Shown here in pieces: positions 21,397 to 33,100 of a stretch of DNA of 64,000 bases. The notes under the pieces were generated by a model. The model worked only from the letters and a program-made list of their open reading frames with translations, was not told the DNA's origin and searched no databases. Position numbers and translations under genes: made by a program. Source of the DNA: Mortierella alpina (taxonomy: Eukaryota > Mortierellomycota > Mortierellomycetes > Mortierellales > Mortierellaceae); NCBI GenBank assembly GCA_029449245.1, contig JANATF010000003.1:2976001-3040000 (forward strand). The letters are read 5' to 3'. Within the stretch, counting starts at the first letter, position 1; the number at the start of each line of letters is the position of its first letter.

Positions 21397-23325
21397 TCAC
21401 TTCTTTCTGCGTGCGTCATCAAGATCCGAACGCCTTCGCTTTCTGTCATCAAAGAAACATTCCTCGTTATCAAGAATGTGCAGACTATCCGCCACGGACA
21501 TCATGGACATTATCATATGGTCGTTGATATTGCTTGTCATTGAAGCCGCGCTGGCTGCAGCTGCAGCAGCGGCGGCCGAAACCGTGGCCTCCCTTTGCAT
21601 CATGGCAGCCTTGGATCGATCAATCTCTCTCCTCAATGCGGTCGAGATCTTCTTGCCCATTCGGCTCATCACCTCGTCCAAGGGCTTGGCGCGATAGGCG
21701 CTGACCTCGTAGTGAGCCTCCACTCCATTAGAAATCTTGATCTGACCAATGGTTCCAACCGTTCGGCAGACAGAGTCCATGGGCGAGAGATTGATGTGTC
21801 GCGTCACAGCGTCTCGTCGAGAGAGGTTGGACTTGCAACCCCCACAGTTCCAGAGCAGCTTATCGTGGATCGACTCGATGTGGCGAACAAGAACCGCGGG
21901 TCCTGCGAAGGACTGACCGCATTTGGGGCATTGGTTATTGGATGTGGAGGTGCTGATGGGCGTTGAGATGCTTTGAGTCGCGGTGGAGCTGGAGGCGGAG
22001 CACGTGGAGGATTCCCGGAGGTGAGAAACGCGTCCCTGCGAGCCCATGGAGGAATTGGAGGAGGTCGAGTACTTGCGGGGTCGGTTCAAGTCAGAAACGT
22101 TAGACCCCATCCTTCGGACATTGCACTCTGAGCGCTTGCTATCACTGGACAATGAGTGAAGGTAGGAGGGAGAAGTCGCCCTAGACGATTCACATGAAGC
22201 GGTCAAGTCGGAATGGGCATAGGAGGACGACGGCGAAGCAAATACTGGTGTCGATGATCCAGATGAAAAGCTTGAATCGACAGGAGAGGACACAAGGCCC
22301 CAAGAGTAGGCCTGCTGGCCATTCCGAACAATGCTGTTGGCAGCAGAAATGGAAGGCGATGCAACGGACAGTGGCAAAGGGACAGAAGCGGATTGAGTGG
22401 AGATGTAGGCAGAAGAATCCCACTGCAGGTTGTCTGAACTGGGCTGGAAAGGAGCAGTATTTGAGTCTGACTCGGTCGTGATCTGGAGACGAGGTTTTCT
22501 CTGACGGTTGCGTTGCGCCTGAGCGTCTCTTGGTCGATACTGCAATGGCGACATCAAGGCCTGCTGTTGACCGAACGTATGCTTGAGCTGAGGTGAGGTA
22601 GCGATGGCAAGCGAGAGCTGCTGCTGTTGATGTTGTTGATGAAAGTCGAAGACAGTGTTCATCATGCTATTGGCGCTGTACAGAGGGTTGGTCACGCTCC
22701 AGCTGGAGACAGCGGGGGATTGATTCTGTCCTTGGAACGTGTTTGATGGGTACGCGTAGTGTGAAGGAGGCGAGCTTTGGTGGTGCTGGTCAATGAACGA
22801 GCGCTGTTGCTGCTGCTGTCCGCCAGCCACGATATAACCCATGCCGAACGACATGGAGGGGACAATAGGTGTTGCTCCCTCTACTTCTGACGTGACCGAA
22901 GGAGAGCTGACGGACTCTCCTGACTGTGATGATGTTGGCGGGGAAAGAAGGAACGAGGGGTTGCTGTTACTGCTACTGTCGAATTGGCTGATGTTGCTTT
23001 GAATCCGATCGGAGTGCAGGCTAGGGGCGGCTTTCTCCTTGAGCTCTTGCTGGCGTGAGGCACTAGGTGACGATGGCGACATGATGCCCACGGAGATCTC
23101 GTCAAGTGAGTTGCTGTTGGCGTAGCCAGAGTCCCTTCGAACATTGATGATGGTCGAGTTGTTGTTGATATCGAGACCAATACCGTGTATGTAGTCAATG
23201 CTATTGCTTTGGGCGGTCGACATTCCAAGCATAACCGGCACTTGCAGTGAGTTGTAGTAATTCATGGCTTGCTGAGAATGTTGAGGCTGGTGTTGCTGTT
23301 GAGCGTATTGATGGTAATGTGACAT
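21397..23325 (-). CDS. C2H2-type zinc-finger transcription factor, Gln/Ser-rich (third of three)
   Basis: A single-exon gene of 642 residues from the ATG at 23325; an upstream in-frame ATG at 23391 would add 22. The N-terminus is Gln/His-rich (HYHQYAQQQHQPQHSQQ) and the long middle is Ser-rich with further Gln runs, typical of activation domains. Near residues 470-540 are two finger modules: CPKCGQSFAG continuing to HIESIH (C-x2-C-x12-H-x4-H), then CGGCKSNLSRRDAVTRH followed nine residues later by a Cys. The second matches the odd C-x2-C-x12-H-x9-C module in the gene at 17786. A poly-Ala stretch and a basic C-terminal tail (DDRKRRRSDLDDARRKK) follow; the tail looks like a nuclear-localisation signal. 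A long 5' leader is likely because a TATA box lies about 500 bases upstream. Targets are unknown. Confidence 0.85.
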   Translation of the reverse strand: MSHYHQYAQQQHQPQHSQQAMNYYNSLQVPVMLGMSTAQSNSIDYIHGIGLDINNNSTIINVRRDSGYANSNSLDEISVGIMSPSSPSASRQQELKEKAAPSLHSDRIQSNISQFDSSSNSNPSFLLSPPTSSQSGESVSSPSVTSEVEGATPIVPSMSFGMGYIVAGGQQQQQRSFIDQHHQSSPPSHYAYPSNTFQGQNQSPAVSSWSVTNPLYSANSMMNTVFDFHQQHQQQQLSLAIATSPQLKHTFGQQQALMSPLQYRPRDAQAQRNRQRKPRLQITTESDSNTAPFQPSSDNLQWDSSAYISTQSASVPLPLSVASPSISAANSIVRNGQQAYSWGLVSSPVDSSFSSGSSTPVFASPSSSYAHSDLTASCESSRATSPSYLHSLSSDSKRSECNVRRMGSNVSDLNRPRKYSTSSNSSMGSQGRVSHLRESSTCSASSSTATQSISTPISTSTSNNQCPKCGQSFAGPAVLVRHIESIHDKLLWNCGGCKSNLSRRDAVTRHINLSPMDSVCRTVGTIGQIKISNGVEAHYEVSAYRAKPLDEVMSRMGKKISTALRREIDRSKAAMMQREATVSAAAAAAAASAASMTSNINDHMIMSMMSVADSLHILDNEECFFDDRKRRRSDLDDARRKK

Positions 23326-23826
23326 TCTACGTTCTTGCGTGTGGTTGAGCGTATGTGAGCGCGTAGAGGGAAGATAAAATAACGATATCACGGAGAAGAG
23401 GAGATCTCAAGGGGTGCAACTGAAGGAGAGGGTCAGGATAGAGGTGCAAATACAGACGGATTCAAAGAGGGTGACCCAATTGAAAAGTAAAATAGATCAG
23501 GGCACTCGGCGCGATAAAAGAAAATTGAGATGGGCAGGAGGTCAGGGAGCTGGTGTGTTTGTACAGAGTAATGGGAGAACAGAAGTCGTTGGGCTTAAAA
23601 ACCGGCGAGAGAGAAAAATAATATAACGATGAAGAACACGGAGGAGCTGTACAACAGAACGGAGAGAGACTGAGAGTCAGAGAGTCAGAGAGACAGATAG
23701 ATAAAGAGGATGGAGGAGGGAAGCGCAGGAAAGTGAGGAGTATTTATTACTGACGGATGATGAGAGTCGACAAGGAAGTGAAAAGAAAAAGAATCCTCGA
23801 GAGGGGCTGCCCGGCAAGGGGATACA

Positions 23827-23832
23827 TTTATA
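23827..23832 (-). promoter_or_regulatory. TATA box, minus strand, upstream of the third zinc-finger gene
   Basis: TATAAA on the minus strand lies about 500 bases before the ATG at 23325. The interval is purine-rich on the plus strand, so the mRNA leader would be pyrimidine-rich. This implies an unusually long 5' UTR; a closer start site cannot be excluded. Confidence 0.45.
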
Positions 23833-26800
23833 GCAAACGATGCTCTCAACGCTGCTGCGACTCGGTGCTGACGGACATATAGCGCACTTCCGGTGTTGTT
23901 ATTCTAGCCCTATTCAATTGTCCGAGCATGCATGCACGGAGACCAATGCATCCATCCTCGTTCATCTTTTTTTTTTTCCCCGTCTGCCTGTTTTCAATGG
24001 TTAACATGCTCACCCATGCACGTCCACTCACGCACACACACACGCACACACATGCACCCTCACTTACGCTATACTGCAAGTATACTATAACTCAAGGTCA
24101 CCCTTCATCCTCATCAGCACCTTGCATATCACTCAAAAACCCCTTCCATCTATCATAACTTGTAACCTCACATTACATATTACATAGACCATCATCAAAA
24201 AAACCCCACTGCAAGTGAAATGCACGCAACATAATCATCCCATCCTCACAGCCTGCGAGTCCAAAGCCCTTGCACGCTCACCCACATGTACCTTACTCAT
24301 CGAGTCCTTGATTTTCAACTCCCACATACCCTGTGGTGCGTTTAATGGAGCAGTGTCAAGGCAAGGGTCACAAACTGCATCGAGATGCGCATGCTTGATG
24401 CATAACAGAGAAGGAAGAAAACTCGCCGGCCTATGACGCCTCTTAAGGCCCAGCCTTTTTTCACGATTGTATATCTAGTCGCCGTAGTGGGTTGCAGACC
24501 CTTCAGCATCGTGCACACCATCTTCGTGTAGTTGTGCGCAGACGAAAAAGTACACAAATCCAAATAACACTGCAGAGAAGGAATGTGGGCAGACTTATTG
24601 TAGAATGTGTATCCATTCAGCCATTCGCGCTCAAGCCATACAAAAGCCCTTGGTAGCCGAGCACACGCCACCTCTCACAGCAGAAATAAATGCTGCTCAA
24701 GCTCATGTATAGCTTTGAGCCGTTATTATTTTAAAATAGACATGGTATTGGCATGGGAACAGCCAAGAGCACGATGACTGAGCCATGTAGAGTAGGTCCT
24801 TAAATGAACTGGGATGATTTAATGGTAGGTCCTCCTGCTCTACCCCTTGACGCCCTTGCCCTCGCTGTCCGTACTTTGTGCCTTCTCTCTCAAAGTAGTC
24901 TTGTGGAGACCCATAGATGTTTCTAAGACTAAACTGTTCAATTGAGTATTTTTCGTTCTAGTTCCCTAATGCATGGATGATGATGACGGTCGGAAATCCA
25001 TAAGCTCTGGCCATTTTTGCATCATGAAGCCATCAAGGTTGAAGGGGGTCGAACTGGATACCGGACGTTGTTTTCCTGGAGTTGAACAGATTTGATGCTC
25101 CCCTTTGCGCACAGATGGATCATTATTCACCTAGTATCCACACGCCTCCTCAACGCGTTTGAGGTTAGTAAGGGCCATGTAAAGAGAATATTACAATACA
25201 GCTGTCATGAGAGAGTGTGATAACGGAACGACTTCAATTACTGCGTATGCCCATGAACCTATTCCTCTTTCTTGCTGCTTCGGTGTATTCCTCGTTGCTT
25301 CGAAGGAGTGTCTATTTTTTAGCACTGTCTGTGAGCCCTATGTTTGGCCTTGGGGGGCGACTGAGTGCATTCAATTGAAAAAGTGGTGTAGTCAGGCTCA
25401 CCCTCTGACCCTTTTTTTTTCTCAGGGTATGGGAGAAGTGTGCCTCAAGGCCTTGATCTTGATGTTTGTCCTTCCACTGTATCACAATGGAGAGCCCATT
25501 TCATTTAGAGTTGATGTGCATCTCGGGACTCAAGCAAGTGGCCATGGCTCAAGGGCCTATGATCCTTAAAGATCAATGCGCTACCATAGGCCAAACAAAA
25601 CATAGCCCTGGCTCCTTTTGGCGTTGGCCCCTGCTCCTTGCCTTTTCGCCCTGACGTGGGTCCTGGTATTGTTCATTGACTGACGAAGCATCTTGTGTAA
25701 CTGCTACTCGCCAGATTCCTTCTCCATGTAGTATATTCCTTCATTTTTCTTCTCTAGTACGCTCATGCCTTGCAATGATACCCTCTGCTTGATCTATGTG
25801 ACAAAAGGCATCGAGCCCTAGCGCTCAATTATATGCACGCTCTTCATCAGATGGAAATGCTTGATTCCATTCGACACCTTTATCGAGCATTCGACATAAC
25901 TGCGTGATCCTCGTCTTGACACGATTGCTCATGCTCACACTCATGCTCACTAGATAACATCTAGCAAAAATAAAGTCCATCTAGCATGAGGGATAGGTTT
26001 CGGGAGGGATCAAGATGTTAGATGATCATATCTGCCCTGCAAGTACCACGAGCCCACTTGGATCTCTCCAACATTTGCTCTCCAGCTTCCTGCCTCAGTC
26101 ATCTCCCTCCACGCATCCCCTTCAACGTGTCAAAGAGCGTAGACAAAACGTCGGTATATTAATAGTCGAAATGGTCCGATGCGTATCCATGTTTTATCAT
26201 AGCTGTAGGCATGCATGTCAATTTCAATTCAATCGAAATGTGTAGTCCAGTAGAGAGTGCTAGATCGACTACTGAGAGCGCCAAGTAAAAGAGCGCGAAA
26301 ATGAACCTAAGGAAGCATGGACTCGCATGGTCGTCTTTTACAAGTTCATCCACCAGAAAAGCAGGATGTGTCCATCCCTTTTTTTCTCTTTTTCTTGCAC
26401 TGTTTTTGTTCCCCCCCTAAAAGAGAGAACAGACAAAGTCAGCCCTTTATGCTATTAAAGTCCATTTTCTCAAAAGAAGGAGGACGCAAACGACTGACAA
26501 GTCTAAATCCTCAATGTTCAAAAGAGGGGGGTATTGAAAGGAGAAGGAGAAGAAAAGACAGAAACATCAACAGCGATACGGGCAATTAGAGAAGGAAAAA
26601 CAGCAGCAGCAAGGAGGGATGGCTCTCCACCTTTTTCGCAACCCTTTTTGCTCTGGCGGCCGTCTAGACAATCAACAAGGAACCCGAGAGACGGGATTGC
26701 TTCGCCATTGGGAGACATGGCCCTGCTTCGAGTTTGACCTAGCCTTTACCACACACATAAACATACACATACACACACACACACACACAAACACCCACTA

Positions 26801-28847
26801 TCTTCCTATCCCTCATTTTTCCCGGTTGAGCGCGTTTTTTTCTTCCCAACTACACCATGTCACAGAAGTGAAGAACTATGATCTGGTCTCAAATTCATGC
26901 GAAAAGAAAGGGAATAACACAATGTGGATCAACGTGAAGATGATCACAAGGGTCCACAATCCCTCTGTCTCCTTACTCCCAATATGCTCCTGGAGGTCTG
27001 TATCGCGTTGTACAAAGGTGGGTCCATTACAGCGCAAAAGATACATACGGCACGATATGGTTAGGATGACAGGATGTAGGACAGATCGGGAGAAAAGTCC
27101 TTCCCCTTGCTTTTCACCTGACGGCAAGGGTGACACTGGCACTGGTCTAACTCTATTTTATTTGCTGAACCGGTTTTTTTTCTTTTGCGCACTGCCGCAT
27201 TCCAGCGCACGCGTTACACGTAAGGGCGAGGTCATGACAGCAAGAGCCGTGGCCATAAAAGTGCAGATGATTGTTTGTGCGTTTGTTGTGCGCAACCTTT
27301 GGAGTGCAGGCAAGGGACTTGGACCATTGGTGACCCTGAGATGCAGAAAGTTCGTAACAGAATCTAACAGAAAAAAAAATTCAGCGAACGGACAGAACGA
27401 TAGAACCTCCTTCAAGGGTCACCTTCCTTGCTTCCTTCTTTGCTTTTTTGCCTTGTTCCCGTCTTTGGTCATACGCATGGACATATGCACCCCATGTTGA
27501 GCCTTGGCGTACATGAGTGGGGAAGGGAGGGAAAAAGAAAAACAGACGTAAAGAGCCAACAGTGCGCACTGCCCTTCCCTCCCTGGAACTAAAATGTTGC
27601 CGCTCTCACAGGGTCCTTCTTGCCTGGAGAAGGGTCACCTTCCCCTTTATCTCTCTCCCCTTCTCTCCGATGGGACCCCTGGAGGATAGTAAATTACGTT
27701 TGATCATGTATGATCACCTGTACGGCGAAATAGCACCGTCATTGTCTCCTTTGCTGACTCCCTTCCTTTTTCCAATTGCATTGTACCTATGTAGCGCGAT
27801 AAATGGTAGGGGAAGGAGCATCTCCTTCTTCTCCATTTCATCGGGCCCTTCTGGACCGTTCTTTAAGACAGCTTGGGATGGCGGCTTTTTTGTTTGCGTT
27901 CAGGCCCGTTATTTCTCCACGATGCGAAACACGCCAACAGTCAACGGTAAAGTGTAAGGAGAGAGAGAGAGAGATAGAATCCTCCGTGGGTACTTCGCCC
28001 CCTCATGCCAAAGTGCATGTCACAGCACGGGTGGGTAACTACAAGGCCCATGCGTTCGATCGCGTTATCGTCGCACAGAAGCCTTCCTGTTGCACTTGGC
28101 TGCCACAATTAATCTTCAGTGGCCGCCTGGGAGGAAATATAATGTCCCTGTTCGCCACGTACAAGCAAGGGTTCTTGTCTGCAGGTGTTTCAGCTTGAAG
28201 GCGCCCTGCAGTCTTCTCCCTAATTCTCGCCACATGGCTCTCGCATGTATCACTACTCACCTTTTCGCTTTCGCGCGTCGCTCTTCGTTCGTTTTTTCTT
28301 TTTTATATTTATATTCACTTTGTCCGAGATATTTTTGTTTGGTCTTGATGCACATGCCATCCTTGAAGAGACGCTTCCGTGCATGAACCCTTATATTCCA
28401 CCTCACAAGCAAGAACATCACACTGCGACTAGGTATGCTAAGAGAATCAACGCGTCTCTTTTTTAGTTTCACAGCGTGTCTGGGAAAGAAAAACGTGGCA
28501 ACGAGTGACCAGCCAAAAAAAAAAAAAAAAAAAAAACGTGGCAATCAATACCCAGCCAGTAAAAAAAATAGGCAACTGGCAGTTAAGCCAATAAGAGTCA
28601 TCGACAAAGGACCATGCGCACTCTTTTTTTTGGGATCAATCCACCTATGAAAGCTATGTTCATTCGCCATCCTCGCTGGGTTTTCGACTCTTCTCTAAAA
28701 AAGGAAACCAGAGTCCGAATTGCGAAGGCCTCTACAGCTCCGGAATGTAGGCAAAGACCAGATGGATTGCCCAAGACGTTAACTAACCGTCCTTTGCACA
28801 GCATCCAATGATCCGATTTCCATAGAGAAGCAATGTAAAAGCCCTGT
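23833..28847. other. Five-kilobase gene-poor interval
   Basis: No coding gene can be supported. The stretch contains CA-rich microsatellites near 24030-24055 and 26760-26795, several homopolymer runs, and an A22 run near 28516-28537 flanked by a short imperfect direct repeat. Open frames of up to 293 codons occur but have low-complexity composition, no recognisable domains and no support from splice structure. It may act as an extended upstream region of the third zinc-finger gene or hold non-coding transcripts; neither can be decided here. Confidence 0.5.
28489..28562 (+). repeat. Poly(A) run flanked by short imperfect direct repeats
   Basis: AACGTGGCAA followed by a short spacer and CCAGCC occurs on both sides of a run of about 22 A. 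This could be a local tandem duplication expanded at the A-run, or a trace of poly(A)-tailed insertion. No element body is visible. Confidence 0.45.
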
Positions 28848-29869
28848 TTATTTAGTTCCTGATCGACTCTCGCCTGACGCATTGGCAGATCCTGCTGCGG
28901 GTGATGTCGACGTTGCTCCTGTTCTTGTTGCTGCTGCTGCCTCCTCTGCCTCCATGACCGCACTTGGCTTCTCTAAAATCTCAACCCCTCTAATATCCTC
29001 ACACCAAACGCCCGATTCCCTGCCCTTGCTGTCCTTGCCTGGGAGAATCGTGTAAGTGTTGACGTATTTCATCAAGGCACGGATATCCTGTTTCTTCAAG
29101 TCAAATTCCTGCGCGAGTTGGTCTTCTGTCCAAACAGACGGATCCCGGTTGCGAAGCTGGAGCATTTGCATCAGCTTGAGAGATGTAAGACTGGTCGTGG
29201 CATTCGCCGTTTTCGTGACTGTGGGCGAGGACTGAGCAAAGGTCGGTGTATTCGGTGATGACTTTGAGGGCAGTTTGCGCTTCAAAATCGCTTCGGCCTA
29301 TATGCAACGAATGAGGGTTATGAATTTCATTCAAAAAAGATAGGAAAAAACAAGCGAATTGCAAAGACGCGTTGCCGTACCTCGTGGTGTTTGATCTGAT
29401 CAGGATTTGGTACCTGCACCTGCCCCAGGGTCTTTAGATTTCCAAAGAATTGGAGCTCTGCTGCCGAAGGCGTATCTTCTGCTGGCCTAGACTCTCCGTC
29501 TGATAAGAGAATATAATCATGGAACGAGGTTAGTTTCAATTTGCGGCAGGAAATCTTTGCAAGGAAATGTTTTGATCAAACCAGTGCTGCAGAGCTGTCG
29601 AAGCATAAAATACCAAGTTTTCCCGATTTCCGCAACTCCTGGTCGTATCGAGCCAATTCTTTTTCAAGCCGCTTTTGTTGATCCAGGTAGTCTTGCTTTG
29701 GTGAGTTGGTTGTAGCTACCCGTCCTCCTTCTCTGGCTGAGGCGGCTGCTGTAGCTCCTGCTGCAGATTTCGAAGCTCGCTCGTGAATCACATTGGCCGA
29801 GGGGAAATGACGAGCTGCCGCTTTCGCAACAGGAGTGGCGCTGGACGCTTTTGAGGCAGAGCTTCCCAT
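28848..29869 (-). CDS. Candidate complex I assembly factor, NDUFAF4-like
   Basis: Exons 29869-29614, 29499-29381 and 29297-28848 give 274 residues. The best clue is the C-terminal part: SLKLMQMLQLR...WTEDQLAQEFDLKKQDIRALMKY follows the pattern I recall for animal NDUFAF4, whose helical segment also has W-T-x-x-x-L/I-x-x-E-[FY]-x-L-x-x-x-D-[IV]-x-x-L-[LM]-K-Y and helps build mitochondrial respiratory complex I. The protein starts MGSSASK, a good N-myristoylation consensus, and then has a basic, Ala-rich stretch. A short helix YLDQQKRLEKELARYDQELRK could be a coiled coil. The C-terminal 45 residues are Ala/Ser/Gly-rich. Animal NDUFAF4 has about 175 residues, so this copy is longer at both ends. 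The family assignment rests on one region; the gene itself is well supported by three consistent splice phases. Confidence 0.6.
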
Positions 29870-30103
29870 ACCACGAGGTCAATGTAAAGTGAATGCGAGA
29901 AAGGGGGGGAGAGAGAAGGCGAATGTGGCCGTGCAGGCGGTGGTGGTGGTGGTGGTGGGATGCGGAGAAAAGCCGGTGATCCTTCTCCGACTTGAAGAAG
30001 CCTCCAGGAACTAAGCCACAGTAACGCGGGATGCCTCCGCCCATCTCGAACGCAGGAAACACTGATAACATTTGTATATATTTCAATAACGTCCTCTATG
30101 AAC

Positions 30104-33100
30104 TCATTTACGGACAATGTCCTTGGCAGCAAAGTTGCCAAAGAGCAGGTTGCACACAATCTCAATACCCCATGCCACAAAGTAGTCGAACGCCATAATT
30201 CCAATCAGCTTGGTCTTGAACGCCTCAGGGAAAGGTACCAGCTGCAACCACTCGTTGAATTCGGGCACAAATTCCGTTGCACCCGCAACGGCCACTCCTC
30301 CAACAGCCAGCAAACCCCGGTACAAGTACGTGTTCTCCTTCAGGCTCTCGCGGAAAGGATGGCCCTTGTAGTTGATCGCAAAGGTCGAGACCTGCATCGA
30401 CAGCGAGATCAGATAGATCGCAGAGTTCAACAGGCCAGGCTCGAATGTGCGTTCGAGATCAATCGTGCGGTCGGTCTCAATCAACTTGGCTTCGTGCGTA
30501 ATATAGATAAGCGAGAAGATATGGACTGCAAACTGTCCCAGCACTGAGAGTATGATGTAAAAGTTGAAGATGTTGGGCTGAGGTCGCTCCTTGGACAAGT
30601 GTTCGAGCGGGGTAGCCTTGGAGATGCACATGAAGCACACGGCCATCAGCATTCCGGTAATCGTCACCTGGAAATCTCCAAACTTGATGCCATCCAGGTA
30701 CAGCACACTCAGCGAGTAGGCTGTGATCAAACAGTTCAGCGCCAGGATCTTGTACATCTGCATCGTTGCCACAAGCGTGCAGCGTCCCTGCCGGATGATG
30801 TTGACAATTGACATAGGGGTCGAGAGCTTGGACGTAAAGGGAGCTGCCGCAGAGGCGTCGCCGAGTTTGATCGTGGGAGGGGCTTCCTCATCCATATCTT
30901 CCATCATGTTGGCAATACCATCCATGTCCAGCTGGGGTCGGGCTGGGGCGACGGGTCGGCCATTCTCATCGACAGCGCCAATGCCGGCAGCCTCGCGGGC
31001 AGCCTGCTGCTTAGCCGCAATGACCTCTGCAGGATAGAGATGAGCAATCTTGGCGTGGGGTGGAGGAGGCTGCATATTGAAGCGAGCAGTGAACTTGATC
31101 TGGTTCTCATAGACGTTCTTGAGTCGTTGAAGCTGGTTGTACTCTGCAATCTTGACGATGTCCTCAGGCTTTCCGTCCAACAGTGCCACACCAATGTGCG
31201 CCTGTTTCAGCGCTCCAACATCGTTGGTGCCATCTCCGCACATCAAGGTCGTGTATCCGCCAGCCTTCAAAGTCGTCAAAATAGTTTCCTTCTGTCCTGG
31301 TGACACACGAGCGTAAACCCAGGTGTGACGAATGAGTTCTCCATAAGTCGACTTGTTCTCAAACTGCGCCATGGCTGGTCCTGTCACACAAATATCATAG
31401 TCGCGGAAGATAGTGGGATCGAACGGCTTGGTGGGGTCGAGATCAATCACCTTAGTCTCATCAATCGTCTTCCAGACCAAATCCTCGGGGCCGCTTCCGT
31501 CCTCGCGGACGTCCATAATCAATACGTCGCGATTCACAATGTCGACTTGGCGAGCCACATGGCATGCAGTCAAAGGGTTGTCTCCAGTGATCATGACGCA
31601 GCGGTGGGAAGATTCGTTCAACATCTTGATGGCCTGGGCAGAATCCTCCTTGAGCGGGCAGTGGAACACCAAGAATCCTGCAAAGATAAGGTGGCTCTCG
31701 ACATTGTCGCGGTTCAGGGCGTTGATCTGATCGGCGTTCAATCCATCGGGCAAGTACTTGTATCCAAGGGCCAAAACTCGGCTTCCGCGACGAGTGAACT
31801 GCTTGTAGGTATCCTCATAGTGTTTAGGGAGTTGGGTGTACATGTTCTTCAAGGTCTCGGGTGCGCCCTTCACGGCAACAAACATTTTGGTGGTGCGGAA
31901 CTCGGGACTTGTAAGAGTAGAGACGGTGGACATGCGCTTCAATGCGGATGAAAACTGGAAGCGGCGGCGAATCACCAGATGCTCAGACTTGTTGTAGGGG
32001 TTCTCAGGGTAGACATTATCGTGCTTGCCAACCTTCCACTTCAAAGCCTCCAAAGTAACGCGTTCCATTGGGTCTCCAACCAAACCCTCCTCCAATTGGA
32101 CAAGGGCATGGGCCGTAGCAAGGACGTGACGCGAGGACGCAGGGGTTTGATCAGGCATAATCAGCTTCTCGGGATCGTGGGCATCGATTCCGCAGACACC
32201 TTCGACAACCAGATCCTCTCCAGTCAAGGTTCCAGTCTTGTCAAAGCAGCAGACGTCAACCTTTCCAGCAAAAGGAATACGGAAAGGCTCCACGCAAAAG
32301 ATGTGGTGACGGGCAAGCGCAATCAAAGAAGTGTTGACAGCCAACGACAGCTCCATAGGGAGCTCTGGGGGGACGACCGAGGTGATAATCAAAATACAGT
32401 CCAGCAAAAGCTTTCCGCGTTTGCGACCCTGCTCCGTACCGACAACCCAGACGTAGTAGGCAGCGACAATGGCAAAAATGAGCAAGAACAGGATGAAGAG
32501 CAGAGCCTCGAGATTGTTGGCGGTAACACGCTCGGTCGAGTAGACCATGGTACGGACCAACTTTCCTTGCGCAGTGCCGAATCCAGTACGTACAACGTAA
32601 CAAATGCAGCCACCGTCCGGTGCCTTCAGTGAGGTGGTGGGGGGAGTGACCTGGAGGACCTTGGTGCCTCCGTAAAGAACATTGAGCTTGTCAGCACCGT
32701 TCAGTTCCAAGACATCATCAGCCTCGCGCAGCATGATGCCCTCCTTCAAAAGTGGTGTCGATTCTCCTGAGAGCATGGCTTCATTAACGATACAGCTTCC
32801 GTCCACAATGACCATGTCGCAAGGCACGCCCGAGTCCTCTTTGGTGCGCACAATCGAAACAAGGTCTCCCGGGAGAAGTTCGTCAGACATAATGTTGATC
32901 CAGCTACCGTTGCGGCGAACATTGAGGTGGAAGGGCTTGATCGACATGCCCTGGAACTCTCCAATGGTCCTCAAGCGCTATAAACACGTTCCGACGTAAA
33001 AACAAACATTTAAGTACCTCAACGTTGCGCGCTGTTATGTGTCACTTTAAAAATCATAGACCAGCATGGTGCCAACACAGTTAAAAGTCTTACCTGCCAA

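Noticed and set aside
26619-27500. A 293-codon plus-strand open frame in the gene-poor interval
   Set aside because: It crosses a CA microsatellite and homopolymer runs, has no recognisable domain, no promoter signal and no splice support. Its composition looks like untranslated DNA.
30599-32632. Several plus-strand open frames of up to about 215 codons opposite the P5A-ATPase gene
   Set aside because: They mirror the codon bias of the real gene on the other strand and have no domain content.
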